NCBI GenBank assembly: GCA_014804645.1
Contig: JAAUZI010000019.1
Coordinates: 1 to 39,883, forward strand
Length of the DNA stretch: 39,883 nt
Source: Lachnospiraceae bacterium
GTDB taxonomy: Bacteria; Bacillota; Clostridia; Lachnospirales; Lachnospiraceae
Direction of reading: 5' to 3'
In this document: one piece after another, positions 32,389 to 39,883 of the stretch
Position numbering within the stretch: the first letter of the stretch is position 1
Layout of the letters: each line of letters begins with the position of its first letter
Position numbers and translations under genes: made by a program
The notes under the pieces: generated by a model
Seen by the model: only the letters and a program-made list of their open reading frames with translations
Database searches by the model: none
Told to the model about the DNA's origin: nothing

Positions 32389-33225
32389 TTAGTATTCCTC
32401 AATATGTATGGTCTTGGCCGACAATATGCCGTACTTAATGATGGAATTGGCAAAGTTCTTGAATTTATCGGCCATGTCGCTGACATAGAACTGGTACTGA
32501 TTTTCGCCCAAAGCCGGGGCATGATCGCCCAAAAGTCCCCTCTCGCTCAGCAGTTTCCTCAGTTCCATGGCTGTCTCATAGGCGGGATTGACCAGCGTCA
32601 CACCCTCCCCCATGATCCGCGCAAGAGTAGAGCGTATCAGCGGGTAATGGGTGCATCCCAGAATCAGCGTATCTATATTCAGGTCAATCAACTCCGTCAG
32701 ATATCGCTTCGCAATCTCATCTGTCACCGGGTCCACCCACAGCCCCTCTTCCACCAGAGGAACGAACAGCGGGCAAGCCTTTCCGTAGACAGTCACATCC
32801 CTGTTAAGCTCTGCTATGTACTGACTGTATATCCCGCTGCCGATAGTGGCCTCCGTGGCGATCACCCCGACCCGACCGTTGCGGGTAACTTCGCTGGCAG
32901 CCCTGGTGCCGGGTTTCACCACCCCGATTATGGGAATGTCGCTCTCCCGCTCCAGCTCATCCAACGCATAGGCGCTGGCCGTATTGCAGGCCACCACAAT
33001 GGTTTTGACCTGAAAGGTGTTCAGAAAACGGACAATCTGTTTGGAAAACCGGGTCACCGTCTCCTTAGACTTACTACCGTAGGGCACTCTGGCCGTATCG
33101 CCAAAATAAATGATTTTTTCATTGGGAATCTGACGCATGATCTCCCGAACCACCGTCAGACCTCCCACCCCCGAGTCGAAGACCCCTATCGGCGCATTTT
33201 TGTCTGTGTGTTTCCAATCCACCAT
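32389..33225 (-). CDS. murI: Glutamate racemase
   Basis: 278 residues from ATG 33225 (GAGGG eight bases upstream). It interconverts L- and D-glutamate for peptidoglycan. The two catalytic Cys are seen in VACNTASA (Cys80) and LGCTHYPL (Cys191), and the acidic partner in GVFDSGVGG (Asp17). An ATG at 33273 would add 16 residues, but those codons overlap the preceding gene and the leader-element remnant (GGAATATGTGAAACTCTAAAT), so I reject it. Operon with DUF1934 downstream and the small membrane gene upstream. Confidence 0.96.
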   Translation of the reverse strand: MVDWKHTDKNAPIGVFDSGVGGLTVVREIMRQIPNEKIIYFGDTARVPYGSKSKETVTRFSKQIVRFLNTFQVKTIVVACNTASAYALDELERESDIPIIGVVKPGTRAASEVTRNGRVGVIATEATIGSGIYSQYIAELNRDVTVYGKACPLFVPLVEEGLWVDPVTDEIAKRYLTELIDLNIDTLILGCTHYPLIRSTLARIMGEGVTLVNPAYETAMELRKLLSERGLLGDHAPALGENQYQFYVSDMADKFKNFANSIIKYGILSAKTIHIEEY

Positions 33226-33233
33226 CTCACTAA

Positions 33234-33264
33234 CCCTCATCCTATTTAGAGTTTCACATATTCC
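33234..33264 (-). repeat. murI leader element, 3'-end remnant
   Basis: GGAATATGTGAAACTCTAAAT then AGGATGAGGG matches the ribosome-site end of the leader family (GGGAATATGCGGAACTCTAA, TAGGAGGA). It starts at the stop codon of the preceding gene; no 5' arm is present. Confidence 0.55.
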
Positions 33265-33521
33265 TATTTCCAAAGCTTTTCCAACAGCTCCAGAAGCTTG
33301 CTGCGATAACGCACCTGCCCCGGCTCCGCCTCCTGCAATGCCCGGTACAACTGCTCCGCAGTCATCTGCTCGGCTCGTTTAAGCTGCTCCTCCTCCGTCT
33401 CATCCTCGCAGACGACGCTGCAGGTGTCCGAAGTTATCACCAGCTGGGGATACACCAGTCCCCACCAGCCTGCATACAGCCATATGCACAGGGCAAATTT
33501 TGCGATATAAGGTCTTTTCAT
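33264..33521 (-). CDS. Small membrane protein of unknown function
   Basis: 85 residues. An N-terminal hydrophobic segment (about 7-29, AKFALCIWLYAGWWGLVYPQLVI) could be a signal anchor. The rest is acidic and helical (EDETEEEQLKRAEQMTAEQLYRALQ). ATG 33521 follows GGAG at seven bases. It lies upstream of murI in the same direction. I do not recognise a family. Confidence 0.65.
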   Translation of the reverse strand: MKRPYIAKFALCIWLYAGWWGLVYPQLVITSDTCSVVCEDETEEEQLKRAEQMTAEQLYRALQEAEPGQVRYRSKLLELLEKLWK

Positions 33522-33615
33522 GACAACGCTCCATTCCCGATGCCTCTCCTTTGCGTAGACATCGTTACAATAGAGTTATTGCCGTTTTACCGCCCGCTTA
33601 TACACAAACCGCTTG

Positions 33616-34299
33616 TCAGTGTTTTTTCTTCTCACTGCGGATCTGTGCAATGATTGCTTTCTTCTGATTATCTATATGCACATGAGCCGCCTGACTTGCC
33701 GCCTCTTTATCTTTTTTTACAATGCTTTCATAAATCATGCGGTGTTCGTCTATCAGCCTCTGGTGCTGACTGATATCTTTAATGTACTCAAAACGATACC
33801 GATACATCTGCTCCGACAGATTGTTAATCAGCTGTACCAGGCGCTGATTGCCCGTGGCCTGCGCAATGATGTCATGCAGCTCCACATCTGCCTGGGCCAC
33901 CTTTTTGATATCTCTCGTTCTGACTGCCGCCTCAAAGGTTTCACAGGCCAGTTTCAACCGCTCTGTGTCCTCCGGCGTGATTCTCTCGCAGGCCAATTCC
34001 ACGCACAGGGCATCCAGGGCTCTTCGGACCTCCAGTACATCGTTCATACTCTTTTCCGTAATCTGAGCCACCTCCGCTCCCCTTCTGGGAATCATGGTCA
34101 CCAGACCCTCCAGCTCCAATTTGCGGATGGCCTCCCGAATGGGGGTACGGCTGACCCCAAGCTTGTTTGCCAGGTGAATCTCCATCAACCTCTCACCAGG
34201 CTTTAGTTCCCCGGTCAGGATCGCCTGCCGCAGGGTGTTGAACACCACATCCCGCAGCGGCAAAAATTCATTCATCTGCATGCTAAAATTATCCTGCAT
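33616..34299 (-). CDS. GntR-family regulator, FadR/FCD type
   Basis: 227 residues. The N-terminal winged helix (about 15-75: LRQAILTGELKPGERLMEIHLANKLGVSRTPIREAIRKLELEGLV) is followed by an all-helical FCD ligand domain with the metal-binding pattern Asp/His (ADVELHD...LIDEHRMIYESIVKKD). It probably responds to a small acid or sugar acid. Start ATG follows GGAGGG. It lies 36 bases after ispE. Palindromes of the TTGTATACAA type in the ispE promoter suggest it represses its own operon. Confidence 0.92.
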   Translation of the reverse strand: MQDNFSMQMNEFLPLRDVVFNTLRQAILTGELKPGERLMEIHLANKLGVSRTPIREAIRKLELEGLVTMIPRRGAEVAQITEKSMNDVLEVRRALDALCVELACERITPEDTERLKLACETFEAAVRTRDIKKVAQADVELHDIIAQATGNQRLVQLINNLSEQMYRYRFEYIKDISQHQRLIDEHRMIYESIVKKDKEAASQAAHVHIDNQKKAIIAQIRSEKKKH

Positions 34300-34335
34300 A
34301 ATACCCTCCGTGTCGCCGCTTTGCTGCGACTAAAA

Positions 34336-35217
34336 TCAGGAGACAGCGTGCTGCATCTCCGTCACAAAAAGCTCCCTGGCCAGTCCCTGTCTCTCCAGAT
34401 TGTCACGGACAGCCCGGGCCTGCTCTCTGCTGTCATAGATACCGAACACCGTGGGACCACTCCCGCTCATCAGACTGCCCCTGGCTCCGCCGGAAACCAT
34501 CTCACGCTTGATCCTGTCGATCACCGGGTACGCCTCTATCGTAACCGTCTCAAGCACATTGCCAAGACGGGCGACTACACCGGACAGGTCGCCGTTCTCA
34601 ATGGCGCAGCGCATTCCATCGATATCCGGGTGCTGCCATGCATTCCCGGCGTCCAAGTGTTCATAGACATACTTTGTGGACACCTGAATATCCGGCTTGG
34701 CGATCAGCAGAACACACTGGGGGGCCGGGCGCAGCGGCGTCAACAGCTCTCCGATTCCCTCCGCCAGCGCCGTCCCACCCATAATACAGTAGGGCACGTC
34801 CGCGCCGATACGCACTCCCAGCTGCCGCAGACGCTCCTCGGGCATCCCCAGAGCGAACAGCTCGTTCAGCCCCAGCAGCGTGGCAGCGGCATCGCTGCTG
34901 CCCCCCGCCATACCGGCGGCAATGGGGATATGTTTCTCCAGGTGAATATCCACGCCCACACTCACATTACCCTCCTCCAGCAGCAGCCGGGCGGCCCTGT
35001 AGATCAGATTGTCCTCCCCCACAGGCAGTTCCCCGCTGTCGGTGGTGATCCGGATACCGCTCTGCGCCGCCGTAAAAGTCAGCACATCATATATCCCCAC
35101 GGTCTGCATGATCATCCTCACCTCGTGGTAGCCGTTCTCCAGACGACGCACCACGTCCAGCCCCAGATTGATTTTCGCGTATGCCTTTCGGGTCAATGTG
35201 TCTGTATGATGATTCAT
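34336..35217 (-). CDS. ispE: 4-diphosphocytidyl-2-C-methyl-D-erythritol kinase
   Basis: 293 residues from ATG 35217 (AGGAGA six bases upstream). It phosphorylates CDP-ME in the MEP isoprenoid pathway. The GHMP kinase signatures AYAKINLGLDV (start), PIAAGMAGGSSDAAA (ATP loop) and SLMSGSGPTVFGIY (C-terminal motif 3) are intact. An in-frame ATG at 35304 lies in the leader element and would add 29 unrelated residues, so it is rejected. First gene of an ispE-gntR operon with a strong, probably regulated promoter. Confidence 0.96.
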   Translation of the reverse strand: MNHHTDTLTRKAYAKINLGLDVVRRLENGYHEVRMIMQTVGIYDVLTFTAAQSGIRITTDSGELPVGEDNLIYRAARLLLEEGNVSVGVDIHLEKHIPIAAGMAGGSSDAAATLLGLNELFALGMPEERLRQLGVRIGADVPYCIMGGTALAEGIGELLTPLRPAPQCVLLIAKPDIQVSTKYVYEHLDAGNAWQHPDIDGMRCAIENGDLSGVVARLGNVLETVTIEAYPVIDRIKREMVSGGARGSLMSGSGPTVFGIYDSREQARAVRDNLERQGLARELFVTEMQHAVS

Positions 35218-35224
35218 TAAATAT

Positions 35225-35374
35225 CTCCTATTAGAGTTCCGCATATTCCCTACCGGCACACAAGCCAGTGATGAATGTCCGGCCGCTTTAGAGCGTCCTG
35301 ACATCCATCAGTGCGCCGTCCGGTAATATGCTGTTTTGAGGATCATCCAATCCTCTGTTCCGCATATTCCCCAC
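35225..35374 (-). promoter_or_regulatory. ispE leader: three-arm structured element
   Basis: Same layout as the asnS leader: arm 1 GGGGAATATGCGG, hairpin GAGGATTGGATGATCCTC, AAAACA, arm 2 GCATATTACC, inner stems GGCGCAC/GTGTGCC and GATGGATGTC/GACATTCATC, apex GGACGCTCTAAAGCGGCC, arm 3 GGGAATATGC, GGAACTCTAAT, AGGAGA. Stem sequences differ from asnS at several paired positions while pairing is kept. The promoter at 35418-35446 lies upstream, so this is transcribed. Confidence 0.85.
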
Positions 35375-35396
35375 ACTTTGTATTTAGCTTGCACTT

Positions 35397-35446
35397 TGTA
35401 TACATGGATTGTACTAAATTATATACAATATCTATTCATTTGTCAA
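35397..35446 (-). promoter_or_regulatory. ispE-gntR promoter with candidate GntR operators
   Basis: Minus strand TTGACA (35446-35441), 17 bases, TATAAT (35423-35418). ATTGTATATAAT (35429-35418) covers the -10, and the perfect palindrome TGTATACA (35404-35397) lies just past the start. Both resemble the TTGTATACAA-type sites of FCD-class GntR proteins. ATACAAAGTG also occurs twice here. Confidence 0.75.
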
Positions 35447-35484
35447 TGTGCTGCAGCCTTGCTTTTGCCCAATATTTGAAAATA

Positions 35485-37734
35485 TTATAATTCGTTCAGC
35501 CACAATGTCGCTCTGCTCTGAATCTTTTTCACGGTCTCCTCTAAAGTGGCGTCCCCCGCGTAATACATCTGCACCTCTTCCTCCAGAATGATGCGCAGCG
35601 GATTGCTACTGTAACTGCTGCCGGGATACTGATACACAGCACTATCCAGCATTTCTCTGATTGTATCAAAATCCTCCTGCGTGGCCTGCTGAAGATACTC
35701 CCCATGAAAGTAATTAAATTCCTTGCACTCACTCTCGGCGCTCCGATAGGAATCCGCCATATAGCGTTCAAAACTGTCCTTTCTAACTGGGAATTCCCAG
35801 CTTATGCGGTTCTGCATCTCCTCTGACAGCAAAAACTCCAGGAAATCCCAAGCGCCCTCCTTATGCTCTGACGCGCTGTTTATGGCAAACGCATCCTTTG
35901 TCTGCATCATGTTTTCCGCGCCATTCCAGCCCGGATACCCGATCATAAACCATCCATCCTCACGCAGGTTTATCACTTCGAGCGTGGCATTTACAATACT
36001 GTCCTGTAATATCGGTTCCTCAACGGCAGACGGCTGAACTATATCCCCAACCGCCACGTTGGGCGGCAGATAAATCGGCTCCGGGTCCACCCAATCATCG
36101 AATCCCTCCAAAATCTGCCGAAACTCATCGCTGTCAAAGTAGCACTCCTTTCTCTCATAGTCTATGAAATAATCTGCCGTTTTCACCCCCATGCAGTAGT
36201 ACAGAAATGTATACAGCCTGCTTGCCCCGCCACCTGACATGTTTCTCCCGTCCCCCTGCATCAGCTCCAGAAAACGCAGGGGCGTCCACTCCTTTGCGTC
36301 TATGTCCTCTCTGCCATACATGGTGTCCATTTCAAAGCAGGGGAACACCAGTACATTTTTTCCCATCACTGTATTAGCCTCTCTGACAGGTTCCAGAATA
36401 TCTTCCGCTTTCACCTTCTCACTTGATTTATAGTAGTCCGTCAGATCCTCAAACGCCCCTTTGGCCGCCAGATTGCTCACATCCAACCCCTTCACTTCAA
36501 TGATATCCGGCCCTTCTCCGCGTATGAGCTGCAGTTCCATCGCGCCCAGCAGCTCTTGTGCTTCCTGCGATGTTGAGATCTCTTTGTCCGGTGAGAGCAC
36601 CACTATTCTGTACTTCCTGCTCTGGCGATTGTATCGCCGCACCAGTTCTTCCATATCACTTCCATACTCATAATATCGATGAAAAGAGGATCTGCTTATG
36701 GTCACGACCTCTTTCTCCGGATAATCCCGGCGGTCTCTGATGCCCACGGAGGCAAAGACAAGCGCTTTCGTTTTCAGACTGTCTATAACGGTATCCCGGC
36801 ATACCAGGCAGACCTCTTCTTTTCCTCTGAACATATAGTCCAGCTGGGAAATCTCTATCTGCACATATTCATCGTCCCACAGCCACAGCATCTGAGACTC
36901 TCCGGTCTCCGGAGTATACTGCCACAGCCCTTCTCCGGTACACAGATAAATCCCGTCCTCGCAGCCCCCATATACCTGCAGGGGCCTGATGGGACATACG
37001 AAACTTTTCTCCGGCTCCCTCACATTCACAAAGACCGGCTCGTCCCCGGTGACACAATACCCATATATCTGTTTATCCTGCCCCTCCGCGATCCCTTCCA
37101 GCACATCCAGTCCCGGTGTACAGACCCGCGCGAGACTGCCGTCCGGCTCAAACGCAAATACAGTGCCTTCGCTCCCTGCGTCATAGAGATACACGCAACC
37201 GTCCTCCGTGACCAGGCCGTCATCCAGTCTCGATTCTTTGCCGAACAGTTCCGCCGTCGTGTATTCCTTCTCCCACACCAGCTCTCCGTCCGCATTATAT
37301 TTTACCAGCGTTCCTTTCTTACTCATGTCTGCGAAAAACAAATAACAGTTATCTTCCCTGTCAGCCAGAAGCGTGACCAGATTATTCCCCTCATGTACGA
37401 CATATGGCCGCGGTTCATATTCATTCGCTATCTCCCCCCTGTACACATGCCATTCGGCACACTGTTTTTCCATGCTGTAATTATGGGGACTGGCGGCATA
37501 AAACCAGTTTTCATTGGAGGTATATATTCTGATTGCCCTTAACGGACATGGTAACTCCATATACCGGAATTCCGCCACCGGCACCGAACCACTCTCCTCT
37601 GCAGTCGGAGTGGACTCCGGGTTTTCCCGGAGTCCACATGAATATAGCATGACAGATAATAACAGCACCAGCCAGCAAATATACTGCTTATTTCTATTTT
37701 TTATATGCACAATAATTTTATCGAGCAGACTCAT
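35485..37734 (-). CDS. Lipoprotein: propeller-like domain fused to an ABC solute-binding domain
   Basis: 749 residues. An N-terminal extension and a membrane segment (WLVLLLSVML) end in lipobox LYSC (Cys33). The propeller-like half (about 65-345) has repeated beta motifs (EDNCYLFF, YNADGELVWEKEY, EDGCVYLYDAG, FEPDGSLARV, EDGIYLCTGEGLWQYTPETGE). From about 355 the solute-binding half begins (KEVVTISRSSFHRYYEYG...VRRYNRQSRKYRIVVL), with RGEGPDIIEVKG and GAWDFLEFLLSEEMQN. The start overlaps the end of the Cys-rich gene by 17 bases. A close paralogue lies upstream at 38163-39883 and a distant one at 11733-13892. Confidence 0.85.
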   Translation of the reverse strand: MSLLDKIIVHIKNRNKQYICWLVLLLSVMLYSCGLRENPESTPTAEESGSVPVAEFRYMELPCPLRAIRIYTSNENWFYAASPHNYSMEKQCAEWHVYRGEIANEYEPRPYVVHEGNNLVTLLADREDNCYLFFADMSKKGTLVKYNADGELVWEKEYTTAELFGKESRLDDGLVTEDGCVYLYDAGSEGTVFAFEPDGSLARVCTPGLDVLEGIAEGQDKQIYGYCVTGDEPVFVNVREPEKSFVCPIRPLQVYGGCEDGIYLCTGEGLWQYTPETGESQMLWLWDDEYVQIEISQLDYMFRGKEEVCLVCRDTVIDSLKTKALVFASVGIRDRRDYPEKEVVTISRSSFHRYYEYGSDMEELVRRYNRQSRKYRIVVLSPDKEISTSQEAQELLGAMELQLIRGEGPDIIEVKGLDVSNLAAKGAFEDLTDYYKSSEKVKAEDILEPVREANTVMGKNVLVFPCFEMDTMYGREDIDAKEWTPLRFLELMQGDGRNMSGGGASRLYTFLYYCMGVKTADYFIDYERKECYFDSDEFRQILEGFDDWVDPEPIYLPPNVAVGDIVQPSAVEEPILQDSIVNATLEVINLREDGWFMIGYPGWNGAENMMQTKDAFAINSASEHKEGAWDFLEFLLSEEMQNRISWEFPVRKDSFERYMADSYRSAESECKEFNYFHGEYLQQATQEDFDTIREMLDSAVYQYPGSSYSSNPLRIILEEEVQMYYAGDATLEETVKKIQSRATLWLNEL

Positions 37735-38038
37735 GTACTAACTCCCGGCTACTTCCCTCGTAAGAAACTCTCTCAAAGTTTGGGCATCCAATGGTTTGGC
37801 ATGTGACTCTTTTATAGTACTCATAATATGCGCTAAAAATATCGCAATTTCTATGTGTTTCACAAGCCTCGATAAAGGTAAGACTCATCAATTGTTTCTT
37901 ATCTTCCCTTATCACCCTGGTTCCGCAGAACGGGCATGCCTCATAATTTACTGCCGCCTGCGCCGCCCCTACACTCTGCAGACCGATCATCAGACACAGT
38001 CCGACCGCCAACAGAATCTTTTTCATCTTTCCTTTCAT
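37718..38038 (-). CDS. Small secreted Cys-rich protein
   Basis: 106 residues. A signal peptide (MKGKMKKILLAVGLCLMIGL.. to AAQAA) is followed by a ~78-residue mature part with six Cys in three pairs: CPFC, CETHRNC and CQTIGC. Such pairs suggest disulfides or a small metal site. ATG 38038 follows AGGAGG at nine bases. Transcribed from 38093-38121 with the downstream lipoprotein gene, which it overlaps. A related gene with a nonsense codon precedes the lipoprotein at 11733. Function unknown; a periplasmic-side partner of the lipoprotein is a reasonable guess. Confidence 0.8.
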   Translation of the reverse strand: MKGKMKKILLAVGLCLMIGLQSVGAAQAAVNYEACPFCGTRVIREDKKQLMSLTFIEACETHRNCDIFSAYYEYYKRVTCQTIGCPNFERVSYEGSSRELVHESAR

Positions 38039-38092
38039 TGTTAGATTACCTCCTCTTTCTCTGCAATTCAGCAGGTATTTGTTTTAATTAAA

Positions 38093-38121
38093 ATTATACC
38101 ATGCATGCATATATACGTCAA
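38093..38121 (-). promoter_or_regulatory. Promoter of the Cys-rich protein/lipoprotein operon
   Basis: Minus strand TTGACG (38121-38116), 17 bases including a GCATGCAT stretch, TATAAT (38098-38093). It makes a leader of about 50 bases. Confidence 0.8.
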
Positions 38122-38162
38122 TGTAAAATATTATCAAAATGCTTTGTTTTATTCCCGCAAAG

Positions 38163-39883
38163 TCACAATTCATTCAACCATAATGTCGCTCTGCTCTGGA
38201 TCTTTTTCACGGTCTCCTCCAGGGTGGCGTCCCCCGCGTAATACATCTGCACCTCTTCCTCCAGAATGATGCGCAGCGGATTGCTGCTGTAACCGCTGCC
38301 GGGATACCGATACAGGGCACTTTCCAACATTTCCCTGATTGTGTCAAAATCCTCCTGCGTAGCCTGCTGAAGAAACTCCCCATAGGAGTAATTAAACTCC
38401 TTGCACTCATGCTCGGCGCTTCGATAGGAATCCGCCATATAGCGTTCAAAACTGTCCGTCCTGACCGGAAATTCCCAGCTTATGCGGTTCTGCATCTCCT
38501 CTGACAGCAAAAACTCCAGGAAATCCCATGCCCCCTCTTTGTGCTCTGACGCGCTGTTTATGGCAAACGCATCATTTGTCTGCATCACGTTTTCCGCACC
38601 ATTCCAGCCCGGATACCCGACCAGAACCAGTCCCTCCTCACGGGAATTTATGACGTCAGCCGTATTGCATACACGATTACTCTCAAATATCCATTCCTCG
38701 TTTGATTGCAATGATTCCACAACGCTTTGCGGAACAACATCCCCAACCTTCAAGTTAGGCGGCGCGAAAAACGGCTCCGGATCTATCCAATCGTCGAGTC
38801 CCTCCAAAATCTGCCGAAACTCATCGCTGTCAAAGCGGCACTCCTTTCTCTCATAGTCTATGAAATAATCTGCTGTTTTCACGCCCATGCAGTAGTACAC
38901 AAATGCAAACATTCTGCTTGCCCCACTACCTGACATGTTTCTCCCATCCCCCTGCATCAGCTCCAGAAAATGCAGGGGCGTCCACTCCTTTGCGTCTATA
39001 TCCTCTCTGCTATACATGGTGTCCATTGTAAAGCAGGGGAACACCAGTACATTTTTCCCCATCACTGTATTAGCCTCTCTGACAGATTCCAGAATATCTT
39101 CCGCTTTCACCTTCTCACTTGCTTTATAATAGTCTGTCAGATCCTCAAAGGCCCCTTTGGCCGCCAGATTGCTGACATCCAATCCCTTCACTTCAATGAT
39201 ATCCGGCCCTTCTCCGCGCATGAGCTGCAGTTCCATCACGCCCAAAAGCTCGTCTGATTCCTGCGTCGTTGAGATCTCTTTGTCCGGTGAGAGCACCACC
39301 ACTCTGTACTTCCTGCTCTGCCTGTTGTATCGCCGCACCAGTTCCTCCATGTTACTCTCATACTCATAGTATCGATGAAAAGAGGATCTGCTTATGGTCA
39401 CTACCTCTTTTTCCGGATAATCCCGGCGGTCTCTGATGCCCACGGAGGCAAAGACAAGCGCTTTCGTTTCCAGACTGCCTATAACGGTCTCACGACATAC
39501 CAGGCAGACCTCTTCCTTTCCTCTGAACATATAGTCCAACTGGGAAATATCTATCTGCACATATTCGTCGTCCCACAGCCACAGCATCTGAGGCTCTCCG
39601 GTCTCCGGGGTATACTGCCACAGCCCTTCCCCGGTGCACAGATAAATCCCGTCCTCGCCGCCCCCATATACCTGCAGGGGCCTGATAGGACATACGAAAC
39701 TTTTCTCCGGCTCCTTCACGTTCACAAAGACCGGCTCGTCTCCGGTGACACAATACCCATATACCTGTTTATCCTGCCCCTCCGCGATCCCTTCCAGCAC
39801 ATCCAGTCCCGGTGTACAGACCCGCGCGAGACTGCCGTCCGGCTCAAACGCAAATACAGTGCCTTCGCTCCCTGCGTCATAGA
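38163..39883 (-). CDS. Lipoprotein with propeller-like and solute-binding domains, N-terminus outside the window
   Basis: 573 codons visible and open to the window edge; the frame continues as YDAGSEGTVFAFEPDG, as in the paralogue at 35485-37734, so about 180 residues are missing. It is nearly identical to that paralogue except for a block of about 45 residues (after DDWIDPEPF, before GYPGWNGAENV), where the two differ strongly. The C-terminus (GDATLEETVKKIQSRATLWLNEL) is the same. Tandem duplicate upstream of the Cys-rich gene. The internal GTG at 39800 is not the real start. Confidence 0.88.
   Translation of the reverse strand, partial: YDAGSEGTVFAFEPDGSLARVCTPGLDVLEGIAEGQDKQVYGYCVTGDEPVFVNVKEPEKSFVCPIRPLQVYGGGEDGIYLCTGEGLWQYTPETGEPQMLWLWDDEYVQIDISQLDYMFRGKEEVCLVCRETVIGSLETKALVFASVGIRDRRDYPEKEVVTISRSSFHRYYEYESNMEELVRRYNRQSRKYRVVVLSPDKEISTTQESDELLGVMELQLMRGEGPDIIEVKGLDVSNLAAKGAFEDLTDYYKASEKVKAEDILESVREANTVMGKNVLVFPCFTMDTMYSREDIDAKEWTPLHFLELMQGDGRNMSGSGASRMFAFVYYCMGVKTADYFIDYERKECRFDSDEFRQILEGLDDWIDPEPFFAPPNLKVGDVVPQSVVESLQSNEEWIFESNRVCNTADVINSREEGLVLVGYPGWNGAENVMQTNDAFAINSASEHKEGAWDFLEFLLSEEMQNRISWEFPVRTDSFERYMADSYRSAEHECKEFNYSYGEFLQQATQEDFDTIREMLESALYRYPGSGYSSNPLRIILEEEVQMYYAGDATLEETVKKIQSRATLWLNEL

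Noticed and set aside
32388..32522. N-terminal extension of the DUF1934 protein into murI
   Set aside because: The added residues are the out-of-frame shadow of murI and family homology begins at 32387.
33226..33273. 16-residue N-terminal extension of MurI
   Set aside because: It overlaps the upstream gene and the leader remnant; ATG 33225 has a better ribosome site.
35218..35304. 29-residue N-terminal extension of IspE
   Set aside because: It is translation of the structured leader; family homology starts at 35217.
1..39883. tRNA or rRNA genes, phage or integrase genes, transposases
   Set aside because: None was recognised on either strand by eye; small RNAs without strong landmarks could still be missed.

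Overview
The window looks like chromosome from a spore-forming gut Clostridium of the family Lachnospiraceae (cluster XIVa). The reasons are SpoIIID, a short clostridial-type AlaRS behind a T-box, class-typical lipoproteins, strong GGAGG ribosome sites and TTGACA/TATAAT promoters. The assignment to family is inference. No rRNA, tRNA, CRISPR array, phage gene or transposase was recognised.

Layout. 1-1253: three tandem copies of a ~440-bp non-coding unit, each carrying a copy of the guaA terminator hairpin. 1254-3351: guaA and spoIIID on the minus strand. 3338-6343: a visibly AT-richer island. A 145-bp piece spanning the spoIIID start and its sigma-E-like promoter is duplicated. Between the copies lie a truncated XRE gene and a Phd/RelE-type toxin-antitoxin pair, and the second copy is itself split by a 1.6-kb insert carrying an AAA ATPase (DUF4143) with three 33-bp-spaced iterons. 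6428-9209: XRE-TPR regulator overlapping an ABC exporter. 9223-11623: short alanyl-tRNA synthetase with promoter, Ala T-box and two tandem structured repeats. 11733-15466: a propeller plus solute-binding lipoprotein, a nonsense-mutated small Cys-rich secreted protein, and a frameshifted XRE-TPR regulator. 15540-19096: heterodimeric ABC exporter. 19294-21049: ridA and an Rpn-family nuclease. 21129-25365: GH4 glycosidase, trkA, trkH. 25625-31176: NlpC/P60 hydrolase, asnS, trigger-factor-like lipoprotein, cardiolipin synthase. 31458-35446: small membrane protein, DUF1934, murI, small membrane protein, gntR, ispE. 35485-39883: two more propeller/solute-binding lipoproteins with a small Cys-rich secreted protein between them.

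The most interesting signal is a family of modular, structured 5'-leader elements. Full or partial copies sit in front of eight genes (alaS, ridA, rpn, GH4, asnS, the 31458 gene, murI, ispE), on both strands, always pointing towards the gene. In seven of the eight the conserved end runs straight into the Shine-Dalgarno sequence; the GH4 copy has a rearranged module there. Copies share loop sequences while their stems covary. In the asnS and ispE leaders one arm (GCATATTCCC) can pair with either of two identical flanking arms (GGGAATATGC), a switch-like arrangement. For ispE, rpn, alaS and the 31458 gene a good promoter lies upstream, so the element would be transcribed. I do not recognise it as a named RNA or repeat family.

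The second notable theme is the recurring pairing of a large propeller/solute-binding lipoprotein with a ~105-residue secreted Cys-rich protein, seen twice (once with a dead partner).
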